A stretch of DNA of 64,000 nucleotides, taken from the NCBI RefSeq assembly GCF_024362695.1, contig NC_065421.1, positions 10,416,598-10,480,597 of the forward strand, read 5' to 3'. Below, in pieces: positions 45,645-57,879 of this stretch. The stretch's first letter is position 1. Each line of letters opens with the position of its first letter. The notes beneath the pieces were generated by a model. The model was given only the letters and a program-made list of their open reading frames with translations, was not told the origin of the DNA and ran no database searches. This DNA is from Pectinophora gossypiella. Taxonomy: Eukaryota; Arthropoda; Insecta; Lepidoptera; Gelechiidae. The position numbers and the translations under genes were made by a program.

Positions 45645-46185
45645 TCAGTTTTATTCCTTATTCTATGTTTCAGGTAAAAGAAATGATTTTGGCAACTTGT
45701 GCGCAGGCCCGTGAAGATATAATTGAGTAAACCAGATTCCACGCTTACAAAGTCGCGGACCAGAATAAGTGATTGATAATAGAAACCGGTTTGAGGTGAC
45801 CCTTCATCTCAAACAAGTGATCCATGGGATCTGAAATCCTTTATAAATGTAAATTTAAACAAATGTATGTGAGAAGATTGGATGACCGTTGATCTTACGA
45901 CAAGAGGGTGAGGACATTTCACCTTTGACTTTGATCACGGTAAGATCTTATGGTCATAAGTTGATCACCGAAAGAGCAAAATCACGTAAACGCCAAAAGG
46001 TCATTTCGAGAAAAAAGCTGTTTTTTTTGTCATAACTTTTTACCCATGCATCCAATTCTATATGACATCAATGACGTAAGATTACCTAGTTTTTTCGTTT
46101 TGTGTGTCTAGTAATACATATCGTAACATGAACTACTTATTATTTCAGATTATTTTGGCACTTACGCAACTTTGCTTTTCCAGTG
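45645..46185 (+). CDS. Candidate signal-peptide exon(s) of an unknown secreted protein (partial)
   Basis: At 46149-46185 a stretch between a good acceptor (TTATTTCAG) and donor (GTGAGT) encodes IILALTQLCFSSG, a typical hydrophobic signal core ending in phase 1. Two start models exist. One is an in-frame ATG at 46128 (MNYLLFQ-). The other is a tiny exon ATGTTTCAG at 45665-45673 with donor GTAAAA, just after an initiator-like TCAGT at 45645, giving MFQ-. The second pattern, a few codons before an intron, is common in insect cuticle and silk genes. No downstream exon was identified, so the product is unknown. Confidence 0.28.
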
Positions 46186-46331
46186 GTGAGTTAAAATTGT
46201 GAAAGTGTAATAAGTGAAAATTTAAAGTGTTTTAATATCGAAATCGGTAAATAATTATCAGTGTTTCATATCATATATTTTTTAAGAGATATTTGACATC
46301 ACTATTGTCAGACAGTTATATTTTTTTGACG

Positions 46332-46385
46332 TGACTAATTGTAGATTTGCCGAGTTTGCCGCAAATGGCATTAAACACTTGGCTT
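46332..46385 (+). repeat. Recurrent non-autonomous repeat, short fragment
   Basis: GACGTGACTAATTGTAGATT, GCCGCAAATGGCATTAAAC. Decayed copy of the 22200-22533 family. Confidence 0.5.
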
Positions 46386-46609
46386 AAGGGAGGACAACCA
46401 ACAATTCCATTGGATTACCCATAGAATTGTCGTCCAGACAATGGAGACATGACGAATGATAATTTGGCCTAACGAAGAGTTGGAGCTGATAAGAGATGAA
46501 GCGTTCTCTGCGTCTGCAGAATTTAGAAGAATAGGAGTGTGTACTTCTTTTGGGTGAGTTAGTTTTACTTCCATGCAACGATTGATGATTAATATTTTTT
46601 TTCTTATCT

Positions 46610-46800
46610 TAATTAGCCTATTCGATCCCACTGCTAGGCAAAGGCCTCCCCTTGATTTTTCCACTCCTTTCGACTTTGAGCGGTCTCCGGTCAATCCCTC
46701 CGATAAGCATTGAGGTCGTCACACCATCTTTTACGCGGTCTTCCACGATCTCTATGCCCGCCCTCAGGTTTCCGACCCGTGCCCATTGCTCCATAGTTCT
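46610..46800 (-). pseudogene. LINE reverse-transcriptase C-terminal remnant
   Basis: The minus strand decodes to HRDRGRPRKRWCDDLNAYRR, then a stop, then SRKEWKNQGEAFA, a second stop and QWDRIG. This is the usual end of an RTE-type LINE ORF with two nonsense codons. Confidence 0.75.
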
Positions 46801-46809
46801 TTTTACGAA

Positions 46810-47745
46810 CGTTATTTTATAGTTACACCCAAAAAGTCCGACTAGGTATAAACATACTTTTTAATTTTATAAGACTAAAATATCCTTATTATGTAACGTA
46901 GGCAAGTAAGAAAATAGTTTGATCGTAAAGTCTTAAAGTTAAGTACCTTCCCAAGAGTACCTACATAGGAAAGCTTTTAGTATCTGTGCGAAAATGAATA
47001 AATAACACGCTATTTGAGATACCTAGTTCCAATTTCAAATTATCTCAAAACCGCTACTATTATTTGCTTTCACATTTTATAAACTAGAATGGAGAAAATT
47101 AGTACATAGACATCAATACACCGCTATACATGGACTGTGTATTGAAAATGGCGGATACTGGGAAAGTATACAGCAGGTAATCATGTCATTATGATAGATC
47201 GCCAGGGAAAAACAAAGGTAGTTGCGTCGTTTTAAAACTGGGTTGGCGCCAAAAAACGCTTAAAAGCCTAGGGCGGTTTAGTAGCAAAACGGCGTAAGCG
47301 CCACTTTAATACATTTGCACCTAGATAGCTCGCTATCGACTACACGGGCAAACAATTTGTATGTAAGTACTAAAAGGCTGTGGTCTGTTTTAAAATTGTA
47401 TATTTACATGTTCGTGTGTTTATAGAATAATGAGTGTGCTAGAAATACGATAGGTGGTTTAATTGTCTTGGGAGAAAGTGTACTAGGATTTCATTATTTA
47501 TTTATTTTGAGGAAGACTTACGGCCAAATACATTTTCTAAAATAATAACCAGACAATAACTAAAGGCTAATTACAAGTCTCCACCTAATAGTGGCTAAGT
47601 TATTTACCCTTTTACAATCATAAAAATCAAGAATAAAGTAAAGTAGGTTAAAGCAGGTTAAGTAAGGTAGGTACAAACATTTGACGTTCTCAAACTAGGG
47701 CTAGTAAGTCACTTGTGTCTCAAAGAAAGTTTACGCAATTTTTTG
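46810..47745. other. Intergenic, nothing recognised
   Basis: AT-rich, no open frame with recognisable content. A TTATTTATTTTGAGGAAGAC segment near 47500 looks like a repeat tail. Confidence 0.5.
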
Positions 47746-47757
47746 TCGTATCATAAG

Positions 47758-47949
47758 CAGTGATGGGAATGTTCTCATTGTAAAAACTCTTTCATAGTAG
47801 CCACACTGGCTGCTTATCTTTTTCAAATTGTTCTTTCTTGTGCTCTGGTCTTATCTGCCTAAAAGTTTCGGTAACAAAGCTCTTTTAACATAAGTTTGAC
47901 GCCTTTTTAGTGACGGGAACGTTCCCAAAGTGGGAACGACACATCACTG
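47758..47949. mobile_element. hAT-type MITE with 8-bp target duplication
   Basis: A 192-bp element begins CAGTGATGGGAA and ends CATCACTG. The exact 8-bp duplication ATCATAAG flanks it at 47750-47757 and 47950-47957. Terminal CAGTGATG/CATCACTG with 8-bp duplication is diagnostic of hAT. No coding capacity. Confidence 0.92.
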
Positions 47950-48271
47950 ATCATAAGGATAAAAAATATGTGGCCACGAGCATCACTATGCATAGACTTT
48001 GGTACCATGTCACATGATGTTTTTTGACAAATAACACTGTAAGTCTCACTAAATGTCAAATATGTTAGTGCGACAGAGTCCTAAAGTGGGTACATTACAT
48101 TGCTCATGACTGTTTGGACTGTTTGTAAAGACGTAGCTCTTAAGACATTAACTTTTCGGGCGCTTTTAATTTTCGTGTTTGAGCTAAGATGTGCGTGACG
48201 GGCGTGACCTAAGGGGTTTAACCTTCGAGAGCTAGCACGTAATCTTCGATTGGAATCAAGCCACACATTTA

Positions 48272-48488
48272 CCGGTGGTGGCAGCCCAGTTAGCAGAACG
48301 CTAGCCCCTCACTTTGAGGTCGCAGGTTCCAGCACAGGCCTAAACCAATGATTGTCGAATTTGTTTTCAAATTCATGTTTGGATCATAAATGATTATCAC
48401 GTGCTCAGCGGTGACGATAACATCATGAGGAAACCCACACTCCCGAGAAATTCATTTTCGGAAGTATGTGATCTAACCTGTATTGTCT
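48272..48488 (+). mobile_element. SINE-like repeat, second family
   Basis: A tRNA-like start (GGCAGCCCAGTTAGCAGAAC, GGTCGCAGGTTCC) is followed by ATCACGTGCTCAGCGGTGAC and GGAAACCCACACTCCCGAGA. Inverted pieces of the same family lie at 49738-49822. Confidence 0.65.
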
Positions 48489-48606
48489 GCAGTCGATTTG
48501 AGACTTTCATGTGACGCAACACGGTTAAGAATACAAAGACTGTGACTGTAATATTTGGAATGATTTTACTTTTGTCTATTTACTTTTAGAAATGATTTTC
48601 CTAAAA

Positions 48607-48987
48607 TCATTCAAACATAATCACACCTTCTCGTCCATAAAAAATAATCAACGAAATCCGCAAGACCGAAATTTGCGAAAAAAAAACATACTGGAAAAAA
48701 AAAACAAAAATGGCCGCGCAGTGATCGTCAAGGGGTGGGCATTTTAAATGTTCATTCTCTAACACAGACGCAATAGTCAACGCGATGACGAGGGTGGTAA
48801 CCCCAACACTATCGCAACTATCCGCACTCCTGACCATTCCAACCTGACCCCCTCCCCTCGCTGGAACACTCGAAATCATTCCCAATTTTTGGATGACACG
48901 CGGGTCGTGACGGGTCTCACTGAGATGGTTTTTGATGCAAAAACTACACGCACACATGCGAATTGGGGGCCGGAACGTGGTAGGCAT
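48607..48987 (-). other. Open 126-codon stretch and GC-richer island
   Basis: The minus strand is open for 126 codons (starts MPTTFRPPIRMCACSFCIKN). Its last third is translated A-rich sequence, and I see no domain. The DNA at 48700-48980 is richer in GC than its surroundings and shares GATCGTCAAGGGG with 50395-50410 (CATCGTCAAGGGG). It is more likely a non-coding conserved island than a gene. Confidence 0.2.
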
Positions 48988-48989
48988 AA

Positions 48990-50330
48990 AATTCGAAAAT
49001 ATACATAGGCGTATTCGGTGATGCTGCGTTTAGGTGCGTCGTTGATTTTAGTTTTTTAGTGTTCTTTTACTTTGATGCTCTAAACGAGGCTAATGAATCT
49101 TTTTAACGATTTCTTACTTACGTCTTAAACGAAGCAACGAGAATGGCTTTCAATACATATTTTAAATGTTGTCAGTTCAAGAAGCAAAATTAAGGACCTA
49201 TAAAGTTTAATAACGTCATAAAATGAAAAAAAATCTGCGTTTCTTTTGTTAAACACCTATAATTATGACACAGTTGATATAAAAATAAAACATTAAGTAC
49301 TTACGTAATATATTTTTTTTAAATAAGTAGTGAATGTCATTTGAACTTTTTCCGTTTTTATTCTGAGAGCCTAAAATCTTTTTGGTATTTTTTGTCATAT
49401 AATAGTACTAATAGATTAAAACTGTACCTTTAGGCAAATAAATGGTTACCTAAATGACTTTAGTACCTAGACAGAGGATTATGCAAAATGATTTCTAGTC
49501 GTTTTTGGACATTATTATAAGTAGGTAATAAGCCTTGTTCTAATAATGTGAGCACCTACGGAACGCAGGAATTGTACTTTATGCTATAACTTACTTATTG
49601 TTAAAAAGACTCATTTTGAGATTGTTTCTTTTTTAATTCATTACATTTATGAGTTATAATTAATTTCCGGAATGGGTCCTTTTAAGAATTTTAAGGTTAG
49701 ATAGTCCGGCAATATAAGAAAACCAGCCCAATACAAATTAGGTCACATACTTCCGAAATGCATTTCTCGGGTATGTGGGTTTCCTCACGATGTTTTCCTT
49801 CACCGCTGAGCACGTATAATCACTGTATCGTCAAACGAAGAAATTCACGTGTACATGCACGTTTTTGAAAGATCACATTCTGATGTCGTTTTCTTCAACA
49901 AAACCTCGATTTCCAAAAAACAAACAATCGAGACCACAATTTTTGAAATTATTGCGAAAAAACTATTAATATTTGTTCGAATTGCGCACTTACATTCTAG
50001 AGTCCCTGGTTCAACTCCACTCGGCTCTAAACCACTGAATTCGACTTTGTGAGTTTCAATGCATGTTTGGATAGATAATTGTCATCACGTGGTTTTTACG
50101 ATTTGTGACCGGTTAATAGCAATGGGCTCGTCTCCTATTACGTGGGACTTTAACATAGGCAAGGAATGGGTTTACTGTCACACTGCCTAACCTGCTACGT
50201 CATAACTAGAGCAGTGTTAGGTACAAAAGTAGTCCGGCGTAAATACTACCTACATCCGCGTTATATAACTGAAAGTACATGACGTTATAGGGTACATAGA
50301 TACACTAGACAGTCGCGATTTTTGGTCTGC
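48990..50330. other. Intergenic with SINE pieces
   Basis: An inverted SINE-2 piece at 49738-49822 (GGGTTTCCTCACGATGTTTT) and a third SINE-like family at about 49995-50175 (CATCACGTGGTTTTTACGAT, GCAATGGGCTCGTCTCCTAT), which recurs at 62628-62745. Nothing else is recognised. Confidence 0.55.
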
Positions 50331-51960
50331 TCCTCAATATATCACGTCGGGAGCAGTCAACGCACACACGACCGCGCACACCAGCGCGCGCCGTCATCGT
50401 CAAGGGGAGTAGCGTTAGAGAAAAAAAAGAACAAATAAAAAAAGAAAATAGTTAAGTAGATACATCATTTATTTGAATGAACACAGTACAGTGGTCTTAA
50501 TAAGTAATATTATAATTACGTCCTTAGTGTACTCAGCCAGCTTGCAGAAAAAAAACTTTCTTAATGTTTTTTGTTAATATTAGTGACTAACTGCGACTTT
50601 GCGTTAATACATAAAATCTCACGACTATATTCAAATATTCAGATAGTCATACATCCATCTGAAGATGAACTGAGTAACCCACGCTTCGAGCTTTCTATTA
50701 GACCAACGTGTTAGGTGACGAGCCGTATCGCCGTCTATAATGGTCGAACCAATAGGCTCCTTGACAACCTACTCAAATGAGATACTTTTAACGAAACGTG
50801 AAAACGAAACTTCTCTTTGGAGTTTGTATGTCCTGTGACGTCATCAATAAAAGCGGTCAAACGTCGTACTCATTGTTACTCAATTCATAAATAAAATTCG
50901 ATAATAAGTCGAAAAGTAAAATGAGATTGATTTTTGATCATCTTAGACTGGTTTCTATTTCTAGAATAGCATTTTATAATTTAAATCTTTGACTCAGTCA
51001 AATACCCTATCGTGTGTTGGTGAAAACTAAATTTAAGATAAAAAAAATAAACGTTTAGTTGAAACGAGCCAAACGTAAGCTTACTTTATGCAAAAAAGCT
51101 TATTATAAGGTTAATGATTACCTAAAATGATAAAAATGTCTGGTATTGAAAGTGTTCCTCTAGTTAATAAATAACTATCAATATACACTTAAATGACCTT
51201 GACATTTCTTCTCTTCAGCCATAACACCTTACGAAATGACGTAGATTCAAAAATGTTAAATTGACCTTCAACAATTTTATCCATGACAATTACGTTGAAC
51301 AGATAATTCTTGTGTCTGATTTCTAACAAAATAGATGTAGTATTTACACCAATTGTGCAAACACAAAATTGAGAAATACAATTCCTATTAAGTATTCTAT
51401 TTAAACAATTGTTTAATATCAAATAAAATCAATGGCAAACATGAATAATAGTGAGAATTAACGATTTTTTGTTTGACAATTAATGAACTTTGAATAATAA
51501 TTTGTAGTTTCATAAGTACGTCGGAAGAGACCTTGCACACAAGTTAAAAATTATTAAATATTTATAAGAACCATTTATGGTGACAGGTTCTCGCAACTGC
51601 ACAAAAGAAAAAAAATCCGCATCCAATCTGCAATTTTGCAGCTAGCATGCATTCCAAATGGAGTCCGCCTGTAACAGCCCTAAGAAAATCATCCCTAAGG
51701 AAATTTAAAAAAAGAAAAATTATGTCTTTTTTTTCTTTTTCTCTGCAAACAGTACCCCCCTATGGAAGTGTGGGAGCGTTATTAGTTCGCCGCGCCGGGT
51801 AGGTTTTCACAATTTTGAGTCGAACCGAGTCGCACAATGCCCCGTCATTTTCTATGATTAATAGTGGCGCGTCACTGTTTATACTGAACTGTGTTAGGTG
51901 ATATATGTAAGGATTTGATATAGATTTATCTGAGGCTAATCATCATCAACAAGATCGATC
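50330..51960. other. Intergenic mosaic
   Basis: GC-rich island 50330-50410 (CGCACACCAGCGCGCGCCG); repeat 50618-50745 (-, as in FibH-1 intron); repeat 50750-50935 (+, as at 21.7 kb); repeat 51107-51320 (+, as at 19.4 kb); GC-richer island 51750-51880. No gene is supported. Confidence 0.6.
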
Positions 51961-52317
51961 TATTAAAGACCTTTATACGAAAATTGCTGCTTCAAAAAAT
52001 GCACCTGAACCATAGAATAAATTATTACGAAAAGAACGGCAACTTTCCGCCCCGCATCTATTCGTATCAGACGCAGAGCTAGAATTACGTACCCTCTGGG
52101 TCTTACTTTAGTGTTAAATCGCCGTAAGAGTAAAAGGGAGCGCGCGCGGACTCTGTATCCCTCGCACTTACACGCTAAGACGGCCAACGTTAAGAATGAA
52201 ATTTTTGTATGAAGTGTCCGGTATTTGTCTGAACATAGAGTAGAGTAGACATAGAGTAGATACAAAGCTGCAACTGACGCTCGTTTCTCGTATTAGAGTG
52301 ATGATTGAGTGAGTGAG

Positions 52318-52367
52318 TTTGGTGATTCAAATTTGGAGTTTTCGCATTCCAAATTTGAATCACCAAA
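52318..52367. repeat. Perfect 20-bp hairpin with 10-nt loop
   Basis: The arms 52318-52337 (TTTGGTGATTCAAATTTGGA) and 52348-52367 are exactly complementary, with loop GTTTTCGCAT. The stem does not extend outward. Confidence 0.9.
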
Positions 52368-52935
52368 TGATAACTTGCAGCTGGATATGCTGTAACATTA
52401 TTAACTTCCTAAGGCCTGATATTTCTAGACAATAGTTAAACAATAGGGTGTAGATTTTAAAAGAACATTCGGTCTTACGACTTTAATCATCATATTAGAG
52501 AGACAATCAAATGTATGAATAACCCTGTCACTAGAGCCTATCGCCCATAACAGTTGTCCATCATGTTAAAAAGGACACAGTCCCTCTGTCAGATTTTACG
52601 ACATGTCAAGGAAACAGCTGAACGTGTTCTATGATCAGTATCGGTCCAACAGACACATAACATTTTCATTTACGAAGCTTAGCCTTACATGACCCCCAGT
52701 GAAAGGGGTACAAAGGATAGTCTACCACTGCAGCACTGTGGTTTGGCAAAGCCTCTTGGACTAATGACCAGCCTACTTCCAAAATATCGCATGCAAACGC
52801 CAAAATTACAATTAATAGGAATTGATTTGAGTGTGAGTTTGGGTTAAGATTAAGGATCCAAATAAGTAGTACATTCCATACCGATTTTAAAAATGGAATT
52901 ACATTGATTGTCTATTATTTTAATATTGAAGTTGT
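52368..52935. other. Intergenic, nothing recognised
   Basis: AT-rich DNA without an open frame, splice-bounded exon or repeat that I can name. Confidence 0.5.
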
Positions 52936-52940
52936 GTCAA

Positions 52941-53134
52941 TCTTCTTCTTCTATCGTGTGGGTTGTGAGGTGGAGTACCAACCTCATCAACCCTAGTATC
53001 AGGGTTACTATTGAGCCGCCAAAGACCCCTTACATGGCTCATGTAACGACTACTTACTTATATTAAGTAAGTAACCGGGACCAACGGCTTAACGTGCCTT
53101 CCGAAGCACGAATCATCTTACTTTCGGAAAATCT
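52941..53134 (-). mobile_element. SINE, 5' truncated
   Basis: The minus strand begins within the body (CCGAAAGTAAGATGATTCGT) and runs to GGTTGATGAGGTTGG and an AAGAAGAAGA tail. Confidence 0.8.
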
Positions 53135-53403
53135 GTGTCAATAATAGTGTAGTTATCAACCAGTCAAATCAGTTACTTTTTTCTAAACGTTTTTTTCACG
53201 AAATGACTATAAAAAAGCAACCTGTGGTGTCATAGAAAAACGTGACAAGTCGCACTTATTACTACATTTTTCTTTATTAAAATGTATAAATAAGTTACTT
53301 AAATAGAAAAAAAGAAAACGTTTTTTTTACAGTTTTAGATCTGTCTTAAGTTAGTAATCAGAATTTTTTAATTCATCTTTGACATAGGAAAGTACTCAAT
53401 TTA

Positions 53404-53523
53404 GGGTGGTATTAATAAACTCTCAGTTTCGAGACTGCCCTGAAGATCATGTCAATGTGACCGTTCTCATATAAAAACAGAGACTTGAGCATCTCAGCTG
53501 AGATTTGTTTATTAATACCACTC
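53404..53523. mobile_element. PIF/Harbinger-like MITE with TTA target duplication
   Basis: A 120-bp element with ends GGGTGGTATTAATAAAC and complement of GAGTGGTATTAATAAAC. TTA at 53401-53403 and 53524-53526 flanks it. Non-coding. Confidence 0.85.
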
Positions 53524-53593
53524 TTAGTGTAAGTATGCGTAATTTGTTGCTAGTTTTAAAGTAGTTTCAATTAGCTACGTCATTAAAACAACT

Positions 53594-56500
53594 CCCAAGT
53601 AGCAACCGATTGTCTTAAAAGAGAATTGTAGATATCTTGAAGGCAAGTAGACTAAATCAAACCCTTGTCTTGGATAAGTCTTATATGTCTCCAAGATATC
53701 CCTCAAGATATCTTGAAGATACAGTTTAGTAAAAGTGGGCACATACTTTAACTCTTATACAAGACAGACTTAAGACAACGCTAAGTCAGACTTAAACCCT
53801 ACTTTAGACAATGTTCTTGCATATTCTAAACTTAGAATTCTTGTAGTATCACTTAATACCAAGAATGTATACTTGAAGATATCTACAATACTTAGTTAAG
53901 ACTATAGGATTGAATTGCACTGAGTCAATTGTAACTTAACGAAGTAAAACTTCAGATCATACTAAAACGATTTTTACTTCACGCGTCTTTATTTTAGAAT
54001 ATAATGGCGAACATTTATATTAACACAAGAAATGAAGACTGTAAGAAAATGGCGTCTAAAATATTTGTTAAGTTGTTTTAACAAAAGGTTATTCTGCCGT
54101 TTCACATACAGGAAATTATAAACGCATGATTGTTTCTCGTGTAAAATCGATAGAAAGTGTTAAAAAACAGAAGGGCCTTTAATATATCAGAAAAATAATA
54201 ATAAAATTTGGATTGATTATTCAGCAAATAAAAAAAATGGTGACATATAGTATAGAGAAATTCATTTTCTATTAATATGTGACAGCTGAACGCAGTAATT
54301 GTTACTACAACAGGAATATATATTAATTTACTTCAGTTTTTGACGATAATATTGTCAAAAAAATATTACATGTTTTCTTCCTGTAAATGCAAAATGGCGT
54401 TAAGTAATATTTTTCTAAATGAAGTAAGACTTTAGAAACAATTGATTTCGTAAGAATCAGTTTAGAAAAGTAAAGTCAAGTTGCACTTCATCAAGTACTA
54501 GTTAAGATAAATTTTACTTCAATTGTCTAGGAGTATACCAACTTAAGACAAAAAGTATTTAGTGAATTCCTACTTAAAACTCTTATATCTAAAGTGATCC
54601 TCTATTTTGATTTAGTAAAGTAATGTCGTAAAATCATGTTTGTTTATTCTGTGCCAGAATCATCTATGTAACAAGTAACAATTAAAATCGAACAAGCTTA
54701 AAACCTATGGAAAGTATGTTTGTTTGAGAGGTAAGTTTTGCGACTCGTGGAAGATAAAAAAATATTGTTATGCTGAGTTCTTACTTGGATAGGAATGTGA
54801 TTTACTTAATTATTTAATATTTATCACAATTGGAACTAACAAACATAAACTCAATTTGCTAATGAGTCTCCGTGCATACATTCTCATAGGTACCTACATG
54901 GTTCGCTGACGCAAAGTAGGTACGATCACCGCGCTTCTAATTGCCAACGGAAACAATGTGATTATTGTAAAAATTAACGAGTATCCGTTGAATATTGTAT
55001 ATACGAAGAACCCTTGCAATTTGATTAACGTCGTGTGTGTGCGCGGTAGTTTCTAATCCCACCTAAAACATTATTGTTAAAAAAGGCGGCCAAATTCCCG
55101 ATGTCTTTATCAAGCTAAAAAGTAAAGGAATCAAATCTAATGCCCACTTTAAATGCATTTAACCATACACAAAACTTTTAAATTAAGTTTTGTTTATGAT
55201 TGTGAATAAAGCTTAGTTAAAAATAGGTACATTTTTAAAATTATTAAAAGAAAGAATGAAAGAAGAAAGAAAAGTATCTAGACACGCGCCAGCGTGTCAA
55301 GCCAAGTTCAAGAAATAGAACTGGCGAGCCGCACCGTGTGTATTATTACACGAACCATTTGGAGCCACTTTTGACCCCCTCATAAATCAAAAACTATTTC
55401 ACATAAACGTATCAAATTTGGCTCATATATTGAGACTTGTGAGATACATATAAGTGTTCTAAATTTCATAAGCTTATCTCAAACGGTTATTTAGATATTA
55501 ATGTCCAAAATCCTCATTTTTTGACTGACTGACTGACTCATTTTTATCAAAACTCTAACCCAGTTCCAGATGACCTAGAGAATTAAAATTTGGTATGCAG
55601 ATAGGTAATTAGATGAATATAAAGGAAAAAATAAAAAAAACTGGCAACTTTTTAATAATTAGATTCTATCATGAACGCTTAACATAAATACCTAATTAGT
55701 GCCTGTACCTAACTATAGATGTAAGAATCAGTAAGTAATCAAAACTCATGACAGCCGGTCTTTTTGTGGTAGGTATGTAGATTAACTTAACATAACATAC
55801 AATCACGCCTATATGCCCTATCGGGGTAGGCAGAGCACTAAGTGATCATAAAACCACTTGATGCCACATTTGACAAGTACTTTAAGGGTAGGTAAGCAAG
55901 TTGGAACATGTGTTTAGCAGTGATAGGTTGTCAGCTTTTCGCCCACGATACAACACAACTCTCATCCATTTTACTGGCATATTATTTTACCTATAAAGTC
56001 GACTTTTAGTTTTGAATTTGTCTTTTTAAAAGGACCCACGCGTTACGAAGATATGTACTTACCTACAATAAGACAGATCTTAGGCTACAATATATTATCT
56101 TATGTTATAAGAAGATATGATATGTTATACTGTTACTTATAAATAAATTTCAGGACTGACCATTGAACTTGGCACCCATTTAGATCTCACTTCTTTTGTC
56201 GTTGAAGTCAACAACCAAAGCATTGCATAATATTGAACTTGGCTCTCATTTCACGTCTATGTTTTTGATTGGATTTATTTATTATTAGACTAATAGGTAC
56301 CTAATTTTATATTTGAACTTAGCAGGTTTTAATATAAAACTCGATTTTTCATAGTGTAGTGTTGCCGTGCGCTTAGACTAGGTTAGACTAGCTTAGTCAT
56401 TTTTGAGAAGATTTGTGCGAGACGTAGGTACCTGGGCCGCCACGCGCTGGATCGGATTTGAAAAACAGGAACTTACGATTTTTTTGCCAAAATTAAATGA

Positions 56501-57124
56501 TTGTGTTATACCAATCGATATAAAAAAATTATGGCAATGAAGAAGATATCGCATCGCTAACAAAAACAGTGGGATGTGCATTATCACAGGTTAGTTTTCT
56601 GTATTTAATATTCTGCCTTCGAAAACCACCAGATCCTTTTATTATTTGGACTTCATCCATCTTTCTGCTTGCTTCTATTTCGATTTTATCGTCCATTGAA
56701 TAGACTTTTCTTATGTTTTACTTATTGTAGTCAAAAACGAATAAAACAGTCTTGTATAGGAGCAACAAATAATAAAAATTGCCTTAAGTATATCTAGGCA
56801 ATCAATTTTTACTTTACAAGACTAAACTGATACTTCACTAAATCAATTTAGTGTTAAGTGAGCCTTTAAATAATCTGAGTAAAGTAAAAGAATACTTGTA
56901 GACTTAACAGTAGGCTGAGATAAGACTAAATAGTTTTGTGAATACTTAACTTGGTTTTGTGTATTCTAAATTATCTAAAGTAGGATTTTTTGAAAACTAT
57001 ATAGTATTAAAGAAGGAAATGAATTTATGAAGTCCTAATAAGTCCTATTTGATTTGGATAAATCTCACTTTAGCTAAAGTTTAGACATATATGACTTAAT
57101 CACAATTCTTGATTGCTACTTGGG
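53594..57124. mobile_element. 3.5-kb foldback-like non-autonomous element
   Basis: A 12-bp exact terminal repeat, CCCAAGTAGCAA at 53594-53605 and TTGCTACTTGGG at 57113-57124, is continued inward by long degenerate inverted similarity (CCTACTTTAGACAAT left, CCTACTTTAGATAAT in the complement of the right). Both ends are rich in CTTAAG and GACTTA motifs. The interior has no open frame above 64 codons and contains another repeat (55370-55560, with TTGACTGACTGACTGAC). No target duplication is evident, so the borders are provisional. Confidence 0.5.
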
Positions 57125-57239
57125 CTACTACTTATTGAAAAACACTAGTACCAATTCATATATCATTGGAAATGTGCGGCCGCACGTAAAATTATCGGGA
57201 AAACGAAGTATTATCTATAGTTATTATTAAATAAACATG

Positions 57240-57420
57240 CTAAAATTGCCACAAAGCGTACGTGCGCCGACTAAAAAGCTGGGTAGGCCTAAAAACGTGG
57301 ATTTCGGGCGTCATCCCCCCCAGGGCAGGGTGGGGGGAGGTGGCCACCTGCACTATCCCCCCCGTGGCACTTGACGACCGCGACGCTGGAATATTAATGC
57401 TCGCACCTAATTGAATATTT
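57240..57420. other. GC-rich island with C and G runs
   Basis: CATCCCCCCCAGGGCAGGGT and CTATCCCCCCCGTGGCACTT stand out from AT-rich flanks. The minus strand is open for 61 codons, without recognisable content. Probably non-coding. Confidence 0.35.
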
Positions 57421-57508
57421 TTCACTTATCGATTTATTTTTTCAGATGTGTCTATTCAGTTTTCGTACCAATTTGAATAAAAGTTTAGTATCTAAGCGCA
57501 ATCGTTAA

Positions 57509-57875
57509 TTACTAGTATTTGTTTAAACTAGTAGGTATGTCACTTACACTTTAATACGCAATAAATTGGAAAGAATATCGCTTCTGTTCATTAGAGTGGT
57601 CTTAAAGACGTTCTTAAGTTATAATATTACATTAAAAGAGTTACGAATAAAATAATTGCGAGTATAAAATAAATGTTGTTCATTAATAGTATTTGTTTAA
57701 ACAAATAAAAAAATAAAAAATAAATGTTTGTTTAAACTAGTAGGTAAGTTACACTTTGATACGCAATGAATTGGAAAGAATATCAAAGTTCATTAGAGTG
57801 GTCTTAAAGACGTTCTTACGTTCTAAGTTCTATTAAGTACATTAAAAGAGTTACGAATAAAATAATTACGATATG
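57509..57875 (+). repeat. Diverged tandem duplication, about 200 bp
   Basis: 57509-57680 and 57720-57875 share TTGTTTAAACTAGTAGGTA, TTGGAAAGAATATC, CATTAGAGTGGTCTTAAAGA and AAAGAGTTACGAATAAAATA in the same order. Confidence 0.85.
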
Positions 57876-57879
57876 ATAA

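Noticed and set aside
51963..52265. 100-codon minus-strand ORF
   Set aside because: No domain. The underlying DNA (CGCCGTAAGAGTAAAAGGGA, GCGCGCGCGGACTC) looks like a dispersed repeat or non-coding island.
52318..52367. microRNA precursor
   Set aside because: The stem is only 20 bp, with a 10-nt loop and no outward extension, short of a usual pre-miRNA.
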